64,000 bases of DNA from Methanocorpusculum parvum (GTDB taxonomy: Archaea > Halobacteriota > Methanomicrobia > Methanomicrobiales > Methanocorpusculaceae). The translations under genes were made by a program, and so were the position numbers. The stretch spans positions 239,594-303,593 of the forward strand of contig SUTD01000001.1 of NCBI GenBank assembly GCA_015063085.1, read 5' to 3'. Of this stretch, positions 26,596 to 36,122 are shown piece after piece (the stretch's first letter is position 1; each line of letters begins with the position of its first letter). The notes below the pieces were generated by a model, which was not told where the DNA came from, made no database searches, and was given only the letters and a program-made list of their open reading frames with translations.

Positions 26596-27315
26596 ATGGA
26601 ACTCTCCAATCTATTCATCCGCGGATTTAAGACAGACTGGGACAAAGTACCAGAAGATTCCTTCCTGCAAAGCGTGCCTGCTGTCCGCAGTATGGGGGAG
26701 TTCACATTTGAAAATCCGGTGACCTTCTTTGTCGGTGAAAACGGTTCCGGCAAATCCACGCTTATCGAAGCCTTAGCTGTCGCGTACGGCTTCAATGCTG
26801 AAGGCGGAACTTTGAACTACAACTTCAGTACTTATGCTGAAACCCATGATTTAGCGTCAGCTCTCCACCTCACGAAAGGAATTCATCGCCCGCAGGCAGG
26901 ATACTTCTTCCGCGCGGAAAGTTTCTTCAATGTTGCAACAGCCTCTGAAAAGTATAGAGTAAAATACGGAGGAAAGCGCCTGCATACTCTGTCTCACGGC
27001 GAAAGTTTCCTTGCCTTCTTCCAGGAGTTTTCAAACAGACGCGGAATCTACATCATGGACGAACCCGAAGCTGCACTGTCTCCGCAAAGACAGTTGTCTC
27101 TTCTTTTGATAATCGCCGAGATGGCAAAAAGCGGTTCGCAGTTCGTTATCGCAACCCACTCGCCGATTCTCTTAGGGCTTCCGGGTGCTGATATCTATTC
27201 GTTCTCAAATGGGGGAGTATCTCCTGTTTCCTACGAAGAGACAGAAAGTTATCAGATTACAAAGATGTTTTTCGAAAACAGAGAGCGGCTGTTTACAGAA
27301 CTATTTGAAGAATAA
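26596..27315 (+). CDS. AAA family ATPase (ABC-type, COG3910-like)
   Basis: A 239-residue soluble ATPase. Walker A is FVGENGSGKSTLIEALA (about residues 45-60), the signature-like LSHGESFLAFFQEF precedes Walker B GIYIMDEPEAALSP, and the H-loop is ATHSPILLG. No membrane domain is present. Such proteins resemble Rad50/SbcC-type heads and are found as stand-alone genes in many prokaryotes; function is unknown. Co-transcribed with the flavin protein. Confidence 0.88.
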   Translation: MELSNLFIRGFKTDWDKVPEDSFLQSVPAVRSMGEFTFENPVTFFVGENGSGKSTLIEALAVAYGFNAEGGTLNYNFSTYAETHDLASALHLTKGIHRPQAGYFFRAESFFNVATASEKYRVKYGGKRLHTLSHGESFLAFFQEFSNRRGIYIMDEPEAALSPQRQLSLLLIIAEMAKSGSQFVIATHSPILLGLPGADIYSFSNGGVSPVSYEETESYQITKMFFENRERLFTELFEE

Positions 27316-27332
27316 AACCGTTTTTTCAAGGT

Positions 27333-27362
27333 ATGAAGGAGTACGGCCAGATACTCCTTCAT
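27333..27362. repeat. Perfect 11-bp hairpin after the ATPase gene
   Basis: ATGAAGGAGTA (27333-27343) pairs with TACTCCTTCAT (27352-27362) across an 8-nt loop. A second weak stem, AAACC..GGTTT, follows at about 27373-27391. Could be a processing or termination structure; no T-run follows directly. Confidence 0.5.
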
Positions 27363-27443
27363 GTTCATCTTAAACCACTCAATTGGTTTTCCCATGAGAG
27401 GGTTTAGGGCGAAACATCGACCCATTAATTCAATATGATGTAT

Positions 27444-27457
27444 TAGTATTAATACTA
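27444..27457. promoter_or_regulatory. TAGTATTAATACTA palindrome before the small lipocalin-like gene
   Basis: Perfect 14-bp palindrome, 15 nt upstream of a TATA box (GTATAAAAA, 27472-27480) that serves the gene at 27525. Placement just upstream of the box suits an activator site. Confidence 0.4.
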
Positions 27458-27524
27458 TCGCCTTCATCTTCGTATAAAAACATCCGCAATCCTTTATCCT
27501 AAGCAGACAACCTACAATAGAGCT

Positions 27525-27860
27525 ATGAAAAAGAAAATTCTCGGCGAATGGTACGGCACAAAAACCATCCCGCTTCTTGCATCCGGTGAATGCAAAATCA
27601 TCTTCCGCGAGGACGGGACAGCCAAAGCGGACGGGATGGTGAAAATTCTCGGAGAAAAGATGACCGTCTGCACAGACAGGCTCTGCTGGGAGCATTGCGG
27701 GGAAAACCGGTTTTCCGGAGTGTACGGAAACTACCGGCTTGAGTTTATCCTTGAAGGCGGGGTTATCAAAACAACGGTCAATCCGTATAAAATGGGTGCA
27801 GTCTCTAATCCCCGGTATGATATGAATATCCCGCTCGAGATGAAACGCATCAGAAAATAA
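27525..27860 (+). CDS. Uncharacterised small protein (paralogue of the C-terminal half of the 28004 product)
   Basis: A 111-residue cytoplasmic protein, probably all-beta (alternating ECKIIFREDGTAKADGMV style). Its ending NPYKMGAVSNPRYDMNIPLEMKRI aligns with NPYKLGLVDNEMADRNFTIELRRV of the exported protein at 28004-28585, and both begin with GEW/GTW-type strands, as in lipocalin-like folds. No known family or function recognised. Confidence 0.7.
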   Translation: MKKKILGEWYGTKTIPLLASGECKIIFREDGTAKADGMVKILGEKMTVCTDRLCWEHCGENRFSGVYGNYRLEFILEGGVIKTTVNPYKMGAVSNPRYDMNIPLEMKRIRK

Positions 27861-27870
27861 GAGCAGAGCG

Positions 27871-27983
27871 CAACCCCAGTCGCTTTTTACCCGCACGAAT
27901 CCCTGCGACGCCTAACCCGCATGCGCAGCTTTGCGGCTTAGCGGGAAGCAAAAGAGAACGACACAACCCCAATCTTTTTTACT
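27871..27983. repeat. Short direct repeats flanking a GC-rich segment
   Basis: CAACCCCAGTCGCTTTTTAC (27871-27890) and CAACCCCAATCTTTTTTAC (27965-27983) are near copies. The 74 bp between them are GC-rich and contain an imperfect stem (about 27911-27943). It may be a duplication footprint; there is no gene inside. Confidence 0.4.
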
Positions 27984-28003
27984 AATACAGATGAGTATAT
28001 TGT

Positions 28004-28585
28004 ATGGCTTTTGATATCTTTGCCGCAATTATGGCTGTTCTCTCCGTTCTTTCGTTTGGGCTGATTGGACCTGCTGATGTTGCAGAAGAGACGCCGCAGA
28101 TTGAAATTCTATCAGGTGTGACTGATACAGACCCGGAAGCTGCAGAATCGGATACTCCGTCTGCCGTCTCTGATGCAGATGAGCTGCAAATCCCTGCAGT
28201 GCCGGATGAACCGGATACCCCGCCTGTCACACCCGCTGTTCCGGCAGACAAACCCGGAGCAGACCTGATTGCCGGAACATGGAAGGGATCCTCCAGTGTC
28301 CCGTTCGTTGCTTCAATGACCTTCCATGCAGAGGTATCTGCTGACGGAACAGCACAGTTCCGCGGAACAGTTGACTCATCTCTCTTCGGCGACAGTACCT
28401 TTGACATCCCGGCAACCTGGGAGTACCGGGGAGGTACGGCATTCAACACCGTAGTTGAAGGGGTTGATACTCCTGTTGCCTGTGACGGAAATACTCTGTC
28501 CTTCCAGGCAAACCCGTATAAACTCGGTCTTGTTGACAATGAAATGGCTGACAGAAACTTTACGATAGAACTCCGCCGTGTATAA
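28004..28585 (+). CDS. Membrane-anchored or exported protein with lipocalin-like C-terminal domain
   Basis: A 193-residue protein: short N-terminal hydrophobic segment (FDIFAAIMAVLSVLSFGLIGPA), a Pro/Asp/Glu-rich spacer (about 25-90) and a beta-rich domain (about 92-193, AGTWKGSSSVPF...) paralogous to the 27525 product. The upstream hydrophobic stretch could be a signal anchor. Function not recognised. MarC follows 2 nt after the stop codon. Confidence 0.72.
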   Translation: MAFDIFAAIMAVLSVLSFGLIGPADVAEETPQIEILSGVTDTDPEAAESDTPSAVSDADELQIPAVPDEPDTPPVTPAVPADKPGADLIAGTWKGSSSVPFVASMTFHAEVSADGTAQFRGTVDSSLFGDSTFDIPATWEYRGGTAFNTVVEGVDTPVACDGNTLSFQANPYKLGLVDNEMADRNFTIELRRV

Positions 28586-28587
28586 CA

Positions 28588-29223
28588 ATGATTGAATATA
28601 TTCTCCCCGTCCTTTCCGCCTGGTTTACGATGATTATCATCTTAGACCCGCTGCTGTCGGTTTCGATGTTCATCAATTTAACCCAGAACATCAGCAAAGC
28701 AGAAGTTATCAAACAGGCATTCGTCGCAACAGCGGTTGCCGGCGTTCTCATGCTCTCGTTCCTGTTCTTCAACGACATTGTCTTTGATTTATTGGGAATC
28801 GAACTGGAAAGTTTCAAGGTTGCCGGAGGTGTTATCCTCTTCATCCTCGGTCTGCAGATTGTTTTAGGAATTGACATCGGCGGCTCATCTGCCGGACATA
28901 AAAGCCTTGCAAGCCCGGACCGCATTGGGAAGAAAGCCATGGCCGGAGTTATCATTGGAACACCGATTATGTGCGGTCCGGGAGCCATTACTACTGTCAT
29001 GATTCTTGGAGCACAGGAAGGTCTGCTGGTAACGCTTCTTGCAATTATTCTGGCGCTTATCTGTATCTGGCTGATTCTGGTCTTCTCAACGGTCATTAAG
29101 CGGATTTTAGGAGAGACAGTGCTTGTCATCCTCTCAAAGATTATGGGTCTGCTCTTAACGGCAATCGCTGTACACACCATCTGGACCGGAATTCTTGGAT
29201 TAATTGCGCTCTCGGTGATTTAA
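28588..29223 (+). CDS. MarC family membrane protein (UPF0056)
   Basis: A 211-residue protein with about six TM helices and the family landmarks ILDPLLSVSMFINLT (helix 1 loop), GVILFILGLQIVLG and GTPIMCGPGAITTVMIL. Despite the name, MarC proteins have no proven transport role. The stop overlaps the next start by one base. Confidence 0.92.
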   Translation: MIEYILPVLSAWFTMIIILDPLLSVSMFINLTQNISKAEVIKQAFVATAVAGVLMLSFLFFNDIVFDLLGIELESFKVAGGVILFILGLQIVLGIDIGGSSAGHKSLASPDRIGKKAMAGVIIGTPIMCGPGAITTVMILGAQEGLLVTLLAIILALICIWLILVFSTVIKRILGETVLVILSKIMGLLLTAIAVHTIWTGILGLIALSVI

Positions 29224-29894
29224 TGGTGAATTTTCCCCTATCAACTGAGCTTTTGGTCTTTGACCTCGAAGCGTATGTACCGGCAGAAGACCGGAGAAAA
29301 AAGACCGGCGCTTCTCTTGCGGTAAACCCGTTTCGCGAAGGTCACACGCTTCTTGGCGGAGTATTCCATCTCTCACGGCCCAGAACCCGTGAGATTTTAA
29401 CCGAGCCGGCATTCGAGCACCACTGGATATGGGACGAAGGAGATGAAGCGGAAGTGGTTTCCTCGATTTATCAGATATTTTCCGGAATGCGGCGCCGGGC
29501 AAGTGTGAAAAAACAGCATCACGCAGACCCGGTTGTTGCCGGTGTCGGTATTGCACAGTTCGACATGCCCTGCATTTTCGCCAAATGTCTGGCGCATGAA
29601 GTAGCACCTGCTGATGAGATTTACGAAACAGTCTGCAAGGTCAGAGTGGTTGATTTAGCGGTTGCCGGCATAGGTTTTCTGCCATCTAAAGCTCCGGTTT
29701 TGTACCCGAAAACCCATAATGCCCTGGCTGACCGTTTCATACCGGAACGGGCAAAGAAGCCGACGGGAAAAGTAGTCTGGGAAATGGCAGATGAAAAAGA
29801 TTTTGCAGGAATTGCAGAACGCTGCGCAGGAGAAGTAAAAGAGATGGTGCTTCTTACAGAACGAATGATTGCGGAAACGAAGGTAAAAGAATGA
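29223..29894 (+). CDS. Predicted RNase H-fold (DEDD exonuclease-like) protein
   Basis: A 223-residue protein with no name I can give. The pattern matches DEDD exonucleases: motif I D-x-E in LLVFDLEAYVP, a motif II-like stretch GVGIAQFDMPCIF, VRVVDLAVAG, and a possible motif III in the helix around DFAGIAERCAGEV, though the usual Tyr/His is not obvious. If real it would be a 3'-5' exonuclease. It overlaps MarC by one base and the dehydrogenase by four. Confidence 0.6.
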   Translation: MVNFPLSTELLVFDLEAYVPAEDRRKKTGASLAVNPFREGHTLLGGVFHLSRPRTREILTEPAFEHHWIWDEGDEAEVVSSIYQIFSGMRRRASVKKQHHADPVVAGVGIAQFDMPCIFAKCLAHEVAPADEIYETVCKVRVVDLAVAGIGFLPSKAPVLYPKTHNALADRFIPERAKKPTGKVVWEMADEKDFAGIAERCAGEVKEMVLLTERMIAETKVKE

Positions 29895-30829
29895 AGATTG
29901 CAGTAATTGAACCCCTGGGAGTGGAGACCTCTCTGCTCAAAGAGTTAAGCTCCGGGCTTGTGCCGGAAGCCGAGTTTATCATCTATGACACGCGGACAAC
30001 AGAGACCAGTGAGCTCATTTCCCGCGGAGCGGATGCAGATATTGTGGTTCTCGCAAATCAGCCGGTATCTGCAGAGGTTATCGCCGGCTGGCGTCAGGTA
30101 AAGATGCTCGCGGTTGCCTTTACCGGAGTTGATCACATTGCGCTTGATGCCTGCCGCATGCGTAACATCACGGTTTGTAACTGTGCCGGATACTCCACAG
30201 TTGCGGTCGCGGATCTGGTATTTGGTATGCTGATTTCGCATTTCAGAAATCTCGAACCGTGTAATGCAGCAGTCCGCGCAGGAAAGACCAAAGAGGGACT
30301 GGTCGGCTTCGAGCTGGAAGGAAAGAAGTTCGGAGTGGTTGGAACCGGAGCGATCGGCTCCCGGGTTGCACGCATTGCACAGGCATTCGGATGTGAGGTG
30401 TATGCTTATTCGCGGACGAGAAGAGAACTTTCCGGGGTGACCTATGTTGGTCTGGATGAACTTCTCTCGCTGTGTGACATTGTCTCGCTCCATGTCCCGC
30501 TGACCGGGGAAACACGTGGTATGATTCATGCGGGCAATCTCGCTTTGATGAAGCCGTCTGCAGTTCTGATTAACACTGCCCGCGGCCCGGTGGTGGATTC
30601 TGCAGCGCTTACTGATGCGCTGAACAGCGGAATAATTGCCGGGGCATGTGTGGATGTCTTTGATGTCGAGCCTCCGCTTCCTTTGGACACGCCGCTTTTG
30701 CATGCGAAAAACCTGACTGCCGCTCCGCACATTGGTTTTGCGACACAGGAAGCTTTGGTTAAGCGCGCCCGGATGGTATTTGAAAATATTCAGGCATTCC
30801 TGGACGGCAGTCCAAAGAATCAGGTCTGA
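29891..30829 (+). CDS. D-2-hydroxyacid dehydrogenase family protein
   Basis: A 312-residue NAD-dependent dehydrogenase: Rossmann loop VVGTGAIGSRVARIAQAFGC near residue 140, catalytic Arg in LINTARGPVVD, Glu in FDVEPPLPLDTP and His in APHIGFAT. The N-terminal substrate domain is intact. Substrate is uncertain within the glycerate/lactate/phosphoglycerate group. It starts with an ATGA overlap. Confidence 0.9.
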   Translation: MKIAVIEPLGVETSLLKELSSGLVPEAEFIIYDTRTTETSELISRGADADIVVLANQPVSAEVIAGWRQVKMLAVAFTGVDHIALDACRMRNITVCNCAGYSTVAVADLVFGMLISHFRNLEPCNAAVRAGKTKEGLVGFELEGKKFGVVGTGAIGSRVARIAQAFGCEVYAYSRTRRELSGVTYVGLDELLSLCDIVSLHVPLTGETRGMIHAGNLALMKPSAVLINTARGPVVDSAALTDALNSGIIAGACVDVFDVEPPLPLDTPLLHAKNLTAAPHIGFATQEALVKRARMVFENIQAFLDGSPKNQV

Positions 30830-30868
30830 TACATACACTTACCTTCTTTCACGTCCAATATACTGGAA

Positions 30869-31753
30869 ATGACTGCCGGCGATTTCTACCGCATTGAGTT
30901 CCGCATCCAAAACAGCGTACAAAAATACTATCTGATCCGGGAGATCTTTTCCGATGCGAAAAAATTTTCCGCATCCCGTCTGATTACCTCCGGTACTCCT
31001 CCGACGCGAACCGAAGTTAACCGCTGCGCCTCGTTATACGGTTTTGATCTGGAACTGAAATGTATCGCCAAAGCAGCAAAATATCGTGCGGAAAGCTTCA
31101 GCTATGATCAGTATGATGATACTGATGCGGTCTTTGAACTCGAGCGGTTCCGGCTTCTGCTTGCCCGGCGTCTCCAGCTTTCGGCAGAAGATCATACGGC
31201 AGAGTATATTGCATCCTGCACCGGTGTTACGTTTACTTCCGCTGAGGTTTCCAAACTCTTTGCAGACGGAACGATTCCGCGCGGAAAAACGCTGCCTGAG
31301 GTAAATCTTGTTCAAAACATTGCCAATGCGGTAAAAATGCGTGACGGGCGCTTAATTTCCGTGTCCCGCATATACAAACTCTCATCCGTCCTCTCGGCAA
31401 ATCTGGATAAAGCGCTGCTTTCCGCAGATCTGCGCCCGGTTCTGGAAAAGCGGACTGCTGAGTTCTCTGCAAAAATTAAAGCCGGTTTTTATCCGTTTGA
31501 ACAGTGCCTTCTGCTCTATTCGGATCTGCAGGAGGGTATTGCAGATGACCCGGTGCTCTTGGAAGAAATCTATGCCTCCCAGCTTGCCGGTTTCGGATAT
31601 GTTCTCTTCCCCTCCAATGCACCGTCATTCGAAGAGGCAGTGTCTTTTGTACGTTCGGTAAATCCGATTCTCGAGCGCGAAGTCCGGCGCTTAAATGAGG
31701 AGATGTTTAGGGTAAAGGCGGGCGGAAAGCAGAAACAGCTGGAGCTCTTCTAA
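30869..31753 (+). CDS. Uncharacterised protein, weakly Fic-like
   Basis: A 294-residue mostly helical protein. The middle (about 120-185: TFTSAEVSKLF.., LPEVNLVQNIANAV.., SVSRIYKLSSVLSANL) recalls the helices before the catalytic loop of Fic proteins, but the HPFxDGNGR motif is absent, so enzymatic AMPylation is not supported. The last residues, QKQLELF, fit a minimal PCNA-interacting (Q-x-x-L-x-x-F) tail. It converges on and overlaps by 4 nt an ADP-ribosylglycohydrolase gene. Function unknown. Confidence 0.6.
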   Translation: MTAGDFYRIEFRIQNSVQKYYLIREIFSDAKKFSASRLITSGTPPTRTEVNRCASLYGFDLELKCIAKAAKYRAESFSYDQYDDTDAVFELERFRLLLARRLQLSAEDHTAEYIASCTGVTFTSAEVSKLFADGTIPRGKTLPEVNLVQNIANAVKMRDGRLISVSRIYKLSSVLSANLDKALLSADLRPVLEKRTAEFSAKIKAGFYPFEQCLLLYSDLQEGIADDPVLLEEIYASQLAGFGYVLFPSNAPSFEEAVSFVRSVNPILEREVRRLNEEMFRVKAGGKQKQLELF

Positions 31754-32574
31754 CCCCAGATTTTTTTGATTGCCAGTTCGAGCTGTTCTTTCACATTCAG
31801 TACTTCACACCATTCTTTCGGCACTGCTTCGATTCCGTACAGTGCTCCGCACATGCCTCCTGCGATTGCCGCAATGGTGTCTGTATCTCCGCCAAGTCTG
31901 CAGGCTTTCGTTACTGCATCCACATAGGTTTCTGCATCGCGGAAGATGCAGAATACACAGCGGGTGGATTCCAGCGCATCCACGGACGGGTATAATTCTC
32001 CTTCCAGATATTTTGCCGGGATGTTTTCCAGAACTTCGTCTTTTGCTGCTCCGTGCAGAAGCGCATAGACGGCAGAGGATACTGCAGCACAGGCATCCTG
32101 TGCTTCTAAATCTAGATGCGTGAAGGCTGACACTCTTCTTCCCTCTGCGGCTGCTTCTTCTGCAGAATGTGCAGTCAGCCCGACCGGCAGTGTCCGCATT
32201 ACACTTCCGTTGGTACGGCTTCCAAAGATCAGGTCAACCGCTTTTGCTGCGGATTTGGGAAAACAGCCCTGCTCAACGAGCGAGGCGAGGGTTTTTGTGG
32301 TGTTTCCAAAAGTCTTTGGATGGTTTCGAATGGTTACTGCCATCTTCGACAGAAACCGTTCCCGGGAGAATGTTTTGGTTTCAGCGTAAGTTTCCAGCAG
32401 GGCAAGCGTCATCAGTGTATCGTCTGTGACCTCTCCTTTTGCAAGGGAAAATTGTCCACCCCCCTGCATTGTCGGGATGCGGTTTTCATCCGGCATGAGC
32501 CCTTCGAAGGTTGAACCTGCTGCATCCGCTGCTGCCGCGCCGAAAATTGCCCCGGAGATTCTGCTGATGTCCAT
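31750..32574 (-). CDS. ADP-ribosylglycohydrolase family protein (DraG-like)
   Basis: A 274-residue hydrolase removing ADP-ribose from modified targets. The two-metal site is readable: TDDTLMTLALLE near residue 50 and RLGGDTDTIAAIAGGMCGALYG near residue 235; the N-terminus GAIFGAAAADAAGSTFEGL is also typical. The partner ADP-ribosyltransferase is not in the window. In methanogens DraG relatives can act on nitrogenase or other proteins; the target here is unknown. Confidence 0.92.
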   Translation of the reverse strand: MDISRISGAIFGAAAADAAGSTFEGLMPDENRIPTMQGGGQFSLAKGEVTDDTLMTLALLETYAETKTFSRERFLSKMAVTIRNHPKTFGNTTKTLASLVEQGCFPKSAAKAVDLIFGSRTNGSVMRTLPVGLTAHSAEEAAAEGRRVSAFTHLDLEAQDACAAVSSAVYALLHGAAKDEVLENIPAKYLEGELYPSVDALESTRCVFCIFRDAETYVDAVTKACRLGGDTDTIAAIAGGMCGALYGIEAVPKEWCEVLNVKEQLELAIKKIWG

Positions 32575-32815
32575 AGAAGAGAATTGTACTTCTCATATAT
32601 TAATGTAGAGGGTTGGATGAAAGCGCGCAATGGAAAATACGCCGGCAAATCGCGTAATTTTAAAAATCATCCGCGGGAATTGGAAATGGGGTTTTCGCGG
32701 AGACAATTCACGGGCGAAATCGCATCTTAGATATAAACATACCGAGTTAGGTATATCTCAGACCGGCACTGAAATGTATAAGAAATATTTCCCACACTAT
32801 ATTCAGGTGTTTATC

Positions 32816-33085
32816 ATGCAGAAAGAAGAACTCCTTCACCTACACATGCTCATGGTACAGATTAAGAAGTACTATGAATCCGTCTCCGGCAATACTGTTC
32901 CGACTGAAGAATACGATGCATTATCCATCTCCCCAATCCATATCCACAAGAACAAGAACGTCCACAGAGTAGCCCTCTTAACTCTGGGAAGTGAGATTGT
33001 CAGTCAGATGAAAGCAACTATGCCGGTCAACGGTGCAGCCTTAACCCAGGATGCACACGCAGATGCAATCCCGGCTGAGCACTGA
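32816..33085 (+). CDS. UPF0058 family protein
   Basis: An 89-residue archaeal protein starting MQKEELLHLHMLMVQIKKYYE, the conserved UPF0058 opening, with SISPIHIHKNKNVHRVALLTLGSEI in the middle. The open frame runs 62 codons upstream without homology, so I set the start at 32816. Function unknown. TATA-like boxes at 32731 and 32775 precede it; a GC stem and T-rich run follow the stop codon (about 33100-33130). Confidence 0.85.
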   Translation: MQKEELLHLHMLMVQIKKYYESVSGNTVPTEEYDALSISPIHIHKNKNVHRVALLTLGSEIVSQMKATMPVNGAALTQDAHADAIPAEH

Positions 33086-33376
33086 ACACCGAGAAAAGGG
33101 ACGCCTTCGGGCTAAATTTTTTCTTTTTTTTATTTCCTCTTCCGTACTGCAGCAGAGACACGTAAGTACAGGTAAAAATTTACTAACAGAAAAGACGGCA
33201 TCAGAACCCTGCGTCATCACAGCAAAAGCTCAGCGGGGGTAACTATCATCATTTGCCATTTATAAATATAGTCTTGAGATTATAAAAAATCCATCCTCTG
33301 GAGCGAATCTGCCGGGACATATCTTAGGCCACTGAACCTCTCAAATATATGCAAGAAAAAACAAATATAACCCCAC

Positions 33377-35974
33377 ATGTCTCTTGAGGAGCTTCCAAAG
33401 AATTATGACTTTGCCGCTGTCGAGAAGCGCTGGCTTGACCAGTGGGACGACAGCGACTTCTATTTCGAGAAAGACTCGAAAAAACCGCAATATGTAATCG
33501 ACACCCCTCCGCCGTATCCAACAGGAAAACTGCACATCGGACACGCGTTAAACTGGGTATATATGGATATCATCGCCCGCTACAAACGCATGACCGGATT
33601 CAACGTCATGTTCCCGCAGGGCTGGGACTGTCACGGACTTCCGACTGAAGTTAAAGTCGAAGAAATCCACAACATCACCAAAAACGATGTAAGCCGTGAA
33701 GAGTTCAGAAGAATGTGCCGTGAACTGACTGTCGAAAACATCGAAAAGATGAGACAGTCTCTTCGTACCATGGGATTCTCCGTTGACTGGAGTAACGAAT
33801 ACATCACCATGGAGCCGTACTACTACGGAAAGACGCAGCTCTCCTTCCTGCGCATGCTTAAAGCTGGCTACATCTACCAGGATGAGCACCCGGTAAACTT
33901 CTGTACCCGCTGTGAGACTGCAATCGCATTCGCAGAAGTCTCCTACTACGACGGCGAAACCTTCCTCAACTACTTCGACTTTGACGGACTTGAAATCGCA
34001 ACCACCAGACCTGAGCTCCTCGCAGCCTGCGTTGCTGTTGCAGTCCACCCGGATGACGACCGTTACAAATCAATTGTCGGAAACACCTTAAAGGTTCCAA
34101 TCTTCGGCCACGAAGTAACCATCATCGCAGACGATGCAGTCGACATGGAATTCGGTTCCGGAGCTGTCATGATTTGTACCTTCGGTGACAAGACTGATGT
34201 GTTCTGGTGGAAGAAGCACCACTTACCGCTGAGAAAAGCATTAACCCCGAAGGGAACCTTAACCGCACTCTGCGGAAAATACGAAGGAATGACCGCAAAG
34301 GAAGGACGTGCGGCAATCCTTGAGGATATGCGTGCTCTTGGAATCTTAAAGGACCAGAAGAAGATTCAGCAGAGAGTCGGCGGATGCTGGAGATGCAAGA
34401 CCCCAATCGAAATCCTGTCTGAGCGTCAGTGGTTCGTCAAAGTCAAGGGAGACGAAATCGTCAAAGCCGCCCGCGACATCAAATGGTATCCGGAACACAT
34501 GCTCCAGCGTCTCGAAAACTGGGCAGAACAGATGGAGTGGGACTGGTGTATCTCCCGTCAGAGACTCTTCGCAACCCCGATTCCTGTCTGGTTCTGTGAC
34601 CAGTGCGGAGAGATGATTCTCCCAGACGAAGCAGACCTGCCAATCGATCCGACAATCGACAAGCCAAAGCATGCATGTCCGAAGTGCGGAAGCACTTCCT
34701 TTACCGGCGAGACTGATGTTCTTGATACTTGGATGGACTCTTCCATCACTGACCTCCATGTTACCGGATGGGACGGAAGCGGCATGCCGCCGTACTTCCC
34801 GGCACAGATTCGCCCGCAGGGACACGATATCATCAGAACCTGGGCATTCTACACTATCCTCAGAAGCATGGCGCTCCTTGGCGAGAAGCCGTGGGACGGT
34901 ATCTTAATCAACGGTATGGTCTTAGGCGAGGACGGATTCAAGATGTCCAAGTCCCGCGACAACGTCATTGGTCCGGAAGATGTTATGGGACCATACGGTG
35001 TTGACGCACTCAGACAGTGGGCAGCAGCAGGCTCCTCCACCGGTCAGGACATCCTCTTCAACTGGAACGATGTTGTTGCAGCATCCCGTTTCCAGACCAA
35101 GATGTGGAACATCGTCAGATTCTCCCTCTCCCAGATTCAGAAGGAATCTCCGGTCGCAAAGACGGATGCACCATCCACTCTTATCGACCGCTGGATGCTT
35201 GCAAACCTCTCCAAGACGGTTGCTGACGTCACTGATGCAATGGAGTCCTACCTCTTCGACAAGGGATTAAAGATTGTCCGTGACTTCGCATGGAACATCA
35301 TGGCAGACGAATACCTTGAGTTCGTCAAGGGCAGACTCTACAGCGAAGAACCGGAGAGAGCAGGTGCTGTCTACACTCTTGAGACCACGCTCGATGCAAT
35401 CTGTACCATGCTTTCCCCGTACATTCCGTTCTTCGCACAGGAATGCTACCACCACTTATCCGGAGGCAAGAGAATCATCGACCACCCGTGGACTACCTTC
35501 TCCTTCGAGGATGAAGCAGCACTTCGCGATGGTGATTTAGTTGTCAAGATGGCAGGTGTGCTTAGAAAGTACAAGCACGATGCAGGTCTTGCATTAAACG
35601 CACCGCTTGGTGTTGTTACCATCTACACGCCAAACCACGACATTGATGACTCCGGCGACCTTGGCAGAACCATGAACGCTGAGGTTATCTGGAAGGCAGA
35701 AGAACCGGCACTCGAAAAGAAGGTCGGAGATGTTGTCTTCAATAAGAGTGTTGTCGGAAAGACTCTCCGTGCAAAGGCAGGAGCGTTCATGAAGGCAGTA
35801 CAGGCATTATCTGATGAGGACAAGATTACTCCGCCGGCAGTTGTTGTCGCAGACGGAGAAGAGATTGCAGTTCCAGAGGACGCATGGAAGGTCACCTACA
35901 CCTACACCGTTTCCGGTCAGGAAGTCGATGTCATCATGGCTGATGAGGTCATGATTACCATTCAGAGACAGTAA
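33377..35974 (+). CDS. valS: Valine--tRNA ligase
   Basis: An 865-residue class I synthetase: HIGH motif in [12 protein letters not shown] (about residue 45), editing domain (about 180-340), zinc-type knuckles CWRCKTP and CDQCGEM/CPKCGS, KMSKS motif in [11 protein letters not shown] (about 520) and a C-terminal anticodon domain. It couples valine to tRNA-Val. Complete; ends in a strong hairpin terminator. Confidence 0.97.
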   Translation: MSLEELPKNYDFAAVEKRWLDQWDDSDFYFEKDSKKPQYVIDTPPPYPTGKLHIGHALNWVYMDIIARYKRMTGFNVMFPQGWDCHGLPTEVKVEEIHNITKNDVSREEFRRMCRELTVENIEKMRQSLRTMGFSVDWSNEYITMEPYYYGKTQLSFLRMLKAGYIYQDEHPVNFCTRCETAIAFAEVSYYDGETFLNYFDFDGLEIATTRPELLAACVAVAVHPDDDRYKSIVGNTLKVPIFGHEVTIIADDAVDMEFGSGAVMICTFGDKTDVFWWKKHHLPLRKALTPKGTLTALCGKYEGMTAKEGRAAILEDMRALGILKDQKKIQQRVGGCWRCKTPIEILSERQWFVKVKGDEIVKAARDIKWYPEHMLQRLENWAEQMEWDWCISRQRLFATPIPVWFCDQCGEMILPDEADLPIDPTIDKPKHACPKCGSTSFTGETDVLDTWMDSSITDLHVTGWDGSGMPPYFPAQIRPQGHDIIRTWAFYTILRSMALLGEKPWDGILINGMVLGEDGFKMSKSRDNVIGPEDVMGPYGVDALRQWAAAGSSTGQDILFNWNDVVAASRFQTKMWNIVRFSLSQIQKESPVAKTDAPSTLIDRWMLANLSKTVADVTDAMESYLFDKGLKIVRDFAWNIMADEYLEFVKGRLYSEEPERAGAVYTLETTLDAICTMLSPYIPFFAQECYHHLSGGKRIIDHPWTTFSFEDEAALRDGDLVVKMAGVLRKYKHDAGLALNAPLGVVTIYTPNHDIDDSGDLGRTMNAEVIWKAEEPALEKKVGDVVFNKSVVGKTLRAKAGAFMKAVQALSDEDKITPPAVVVADGEEIAVPEDAWKVTYTYTVSGQEVDVIMADEVMITIQRQ

Positions 35975-35989
35975 TACTCCAAATATTTC

Positions 35990-36021
35990 CGGTGAGCATA
36001 CCTCTCACCGCTGTTTTTTTT
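35990..36021 (+). terminator. Hairpin terminator after valS
   Basis: CGGTGAG (35990-35996) pairs perfectly with CTCACCG (36004-36010), followed by eight T (36014-36021). Confidence 0.7.
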
Positions 36022-36122
36022 GCGGTAACGCGCTTCAGAAACAGAGCAGTAAATAATCCTGCTCAGGGAAAACTAAGAGAGCAAATATGAAGAGGAGGCA
36101 TACTGCCGCCTAAAAAAGAGTA

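Noticed and set aside
27252..27896. 214-codon minus-strand frame over 27252-27896
   Set aside because: Overlaps the well-supported 27525 gene; crosses hairpins and has no recognisable domain. A remnant in 27316-27524 cannot be excluded.
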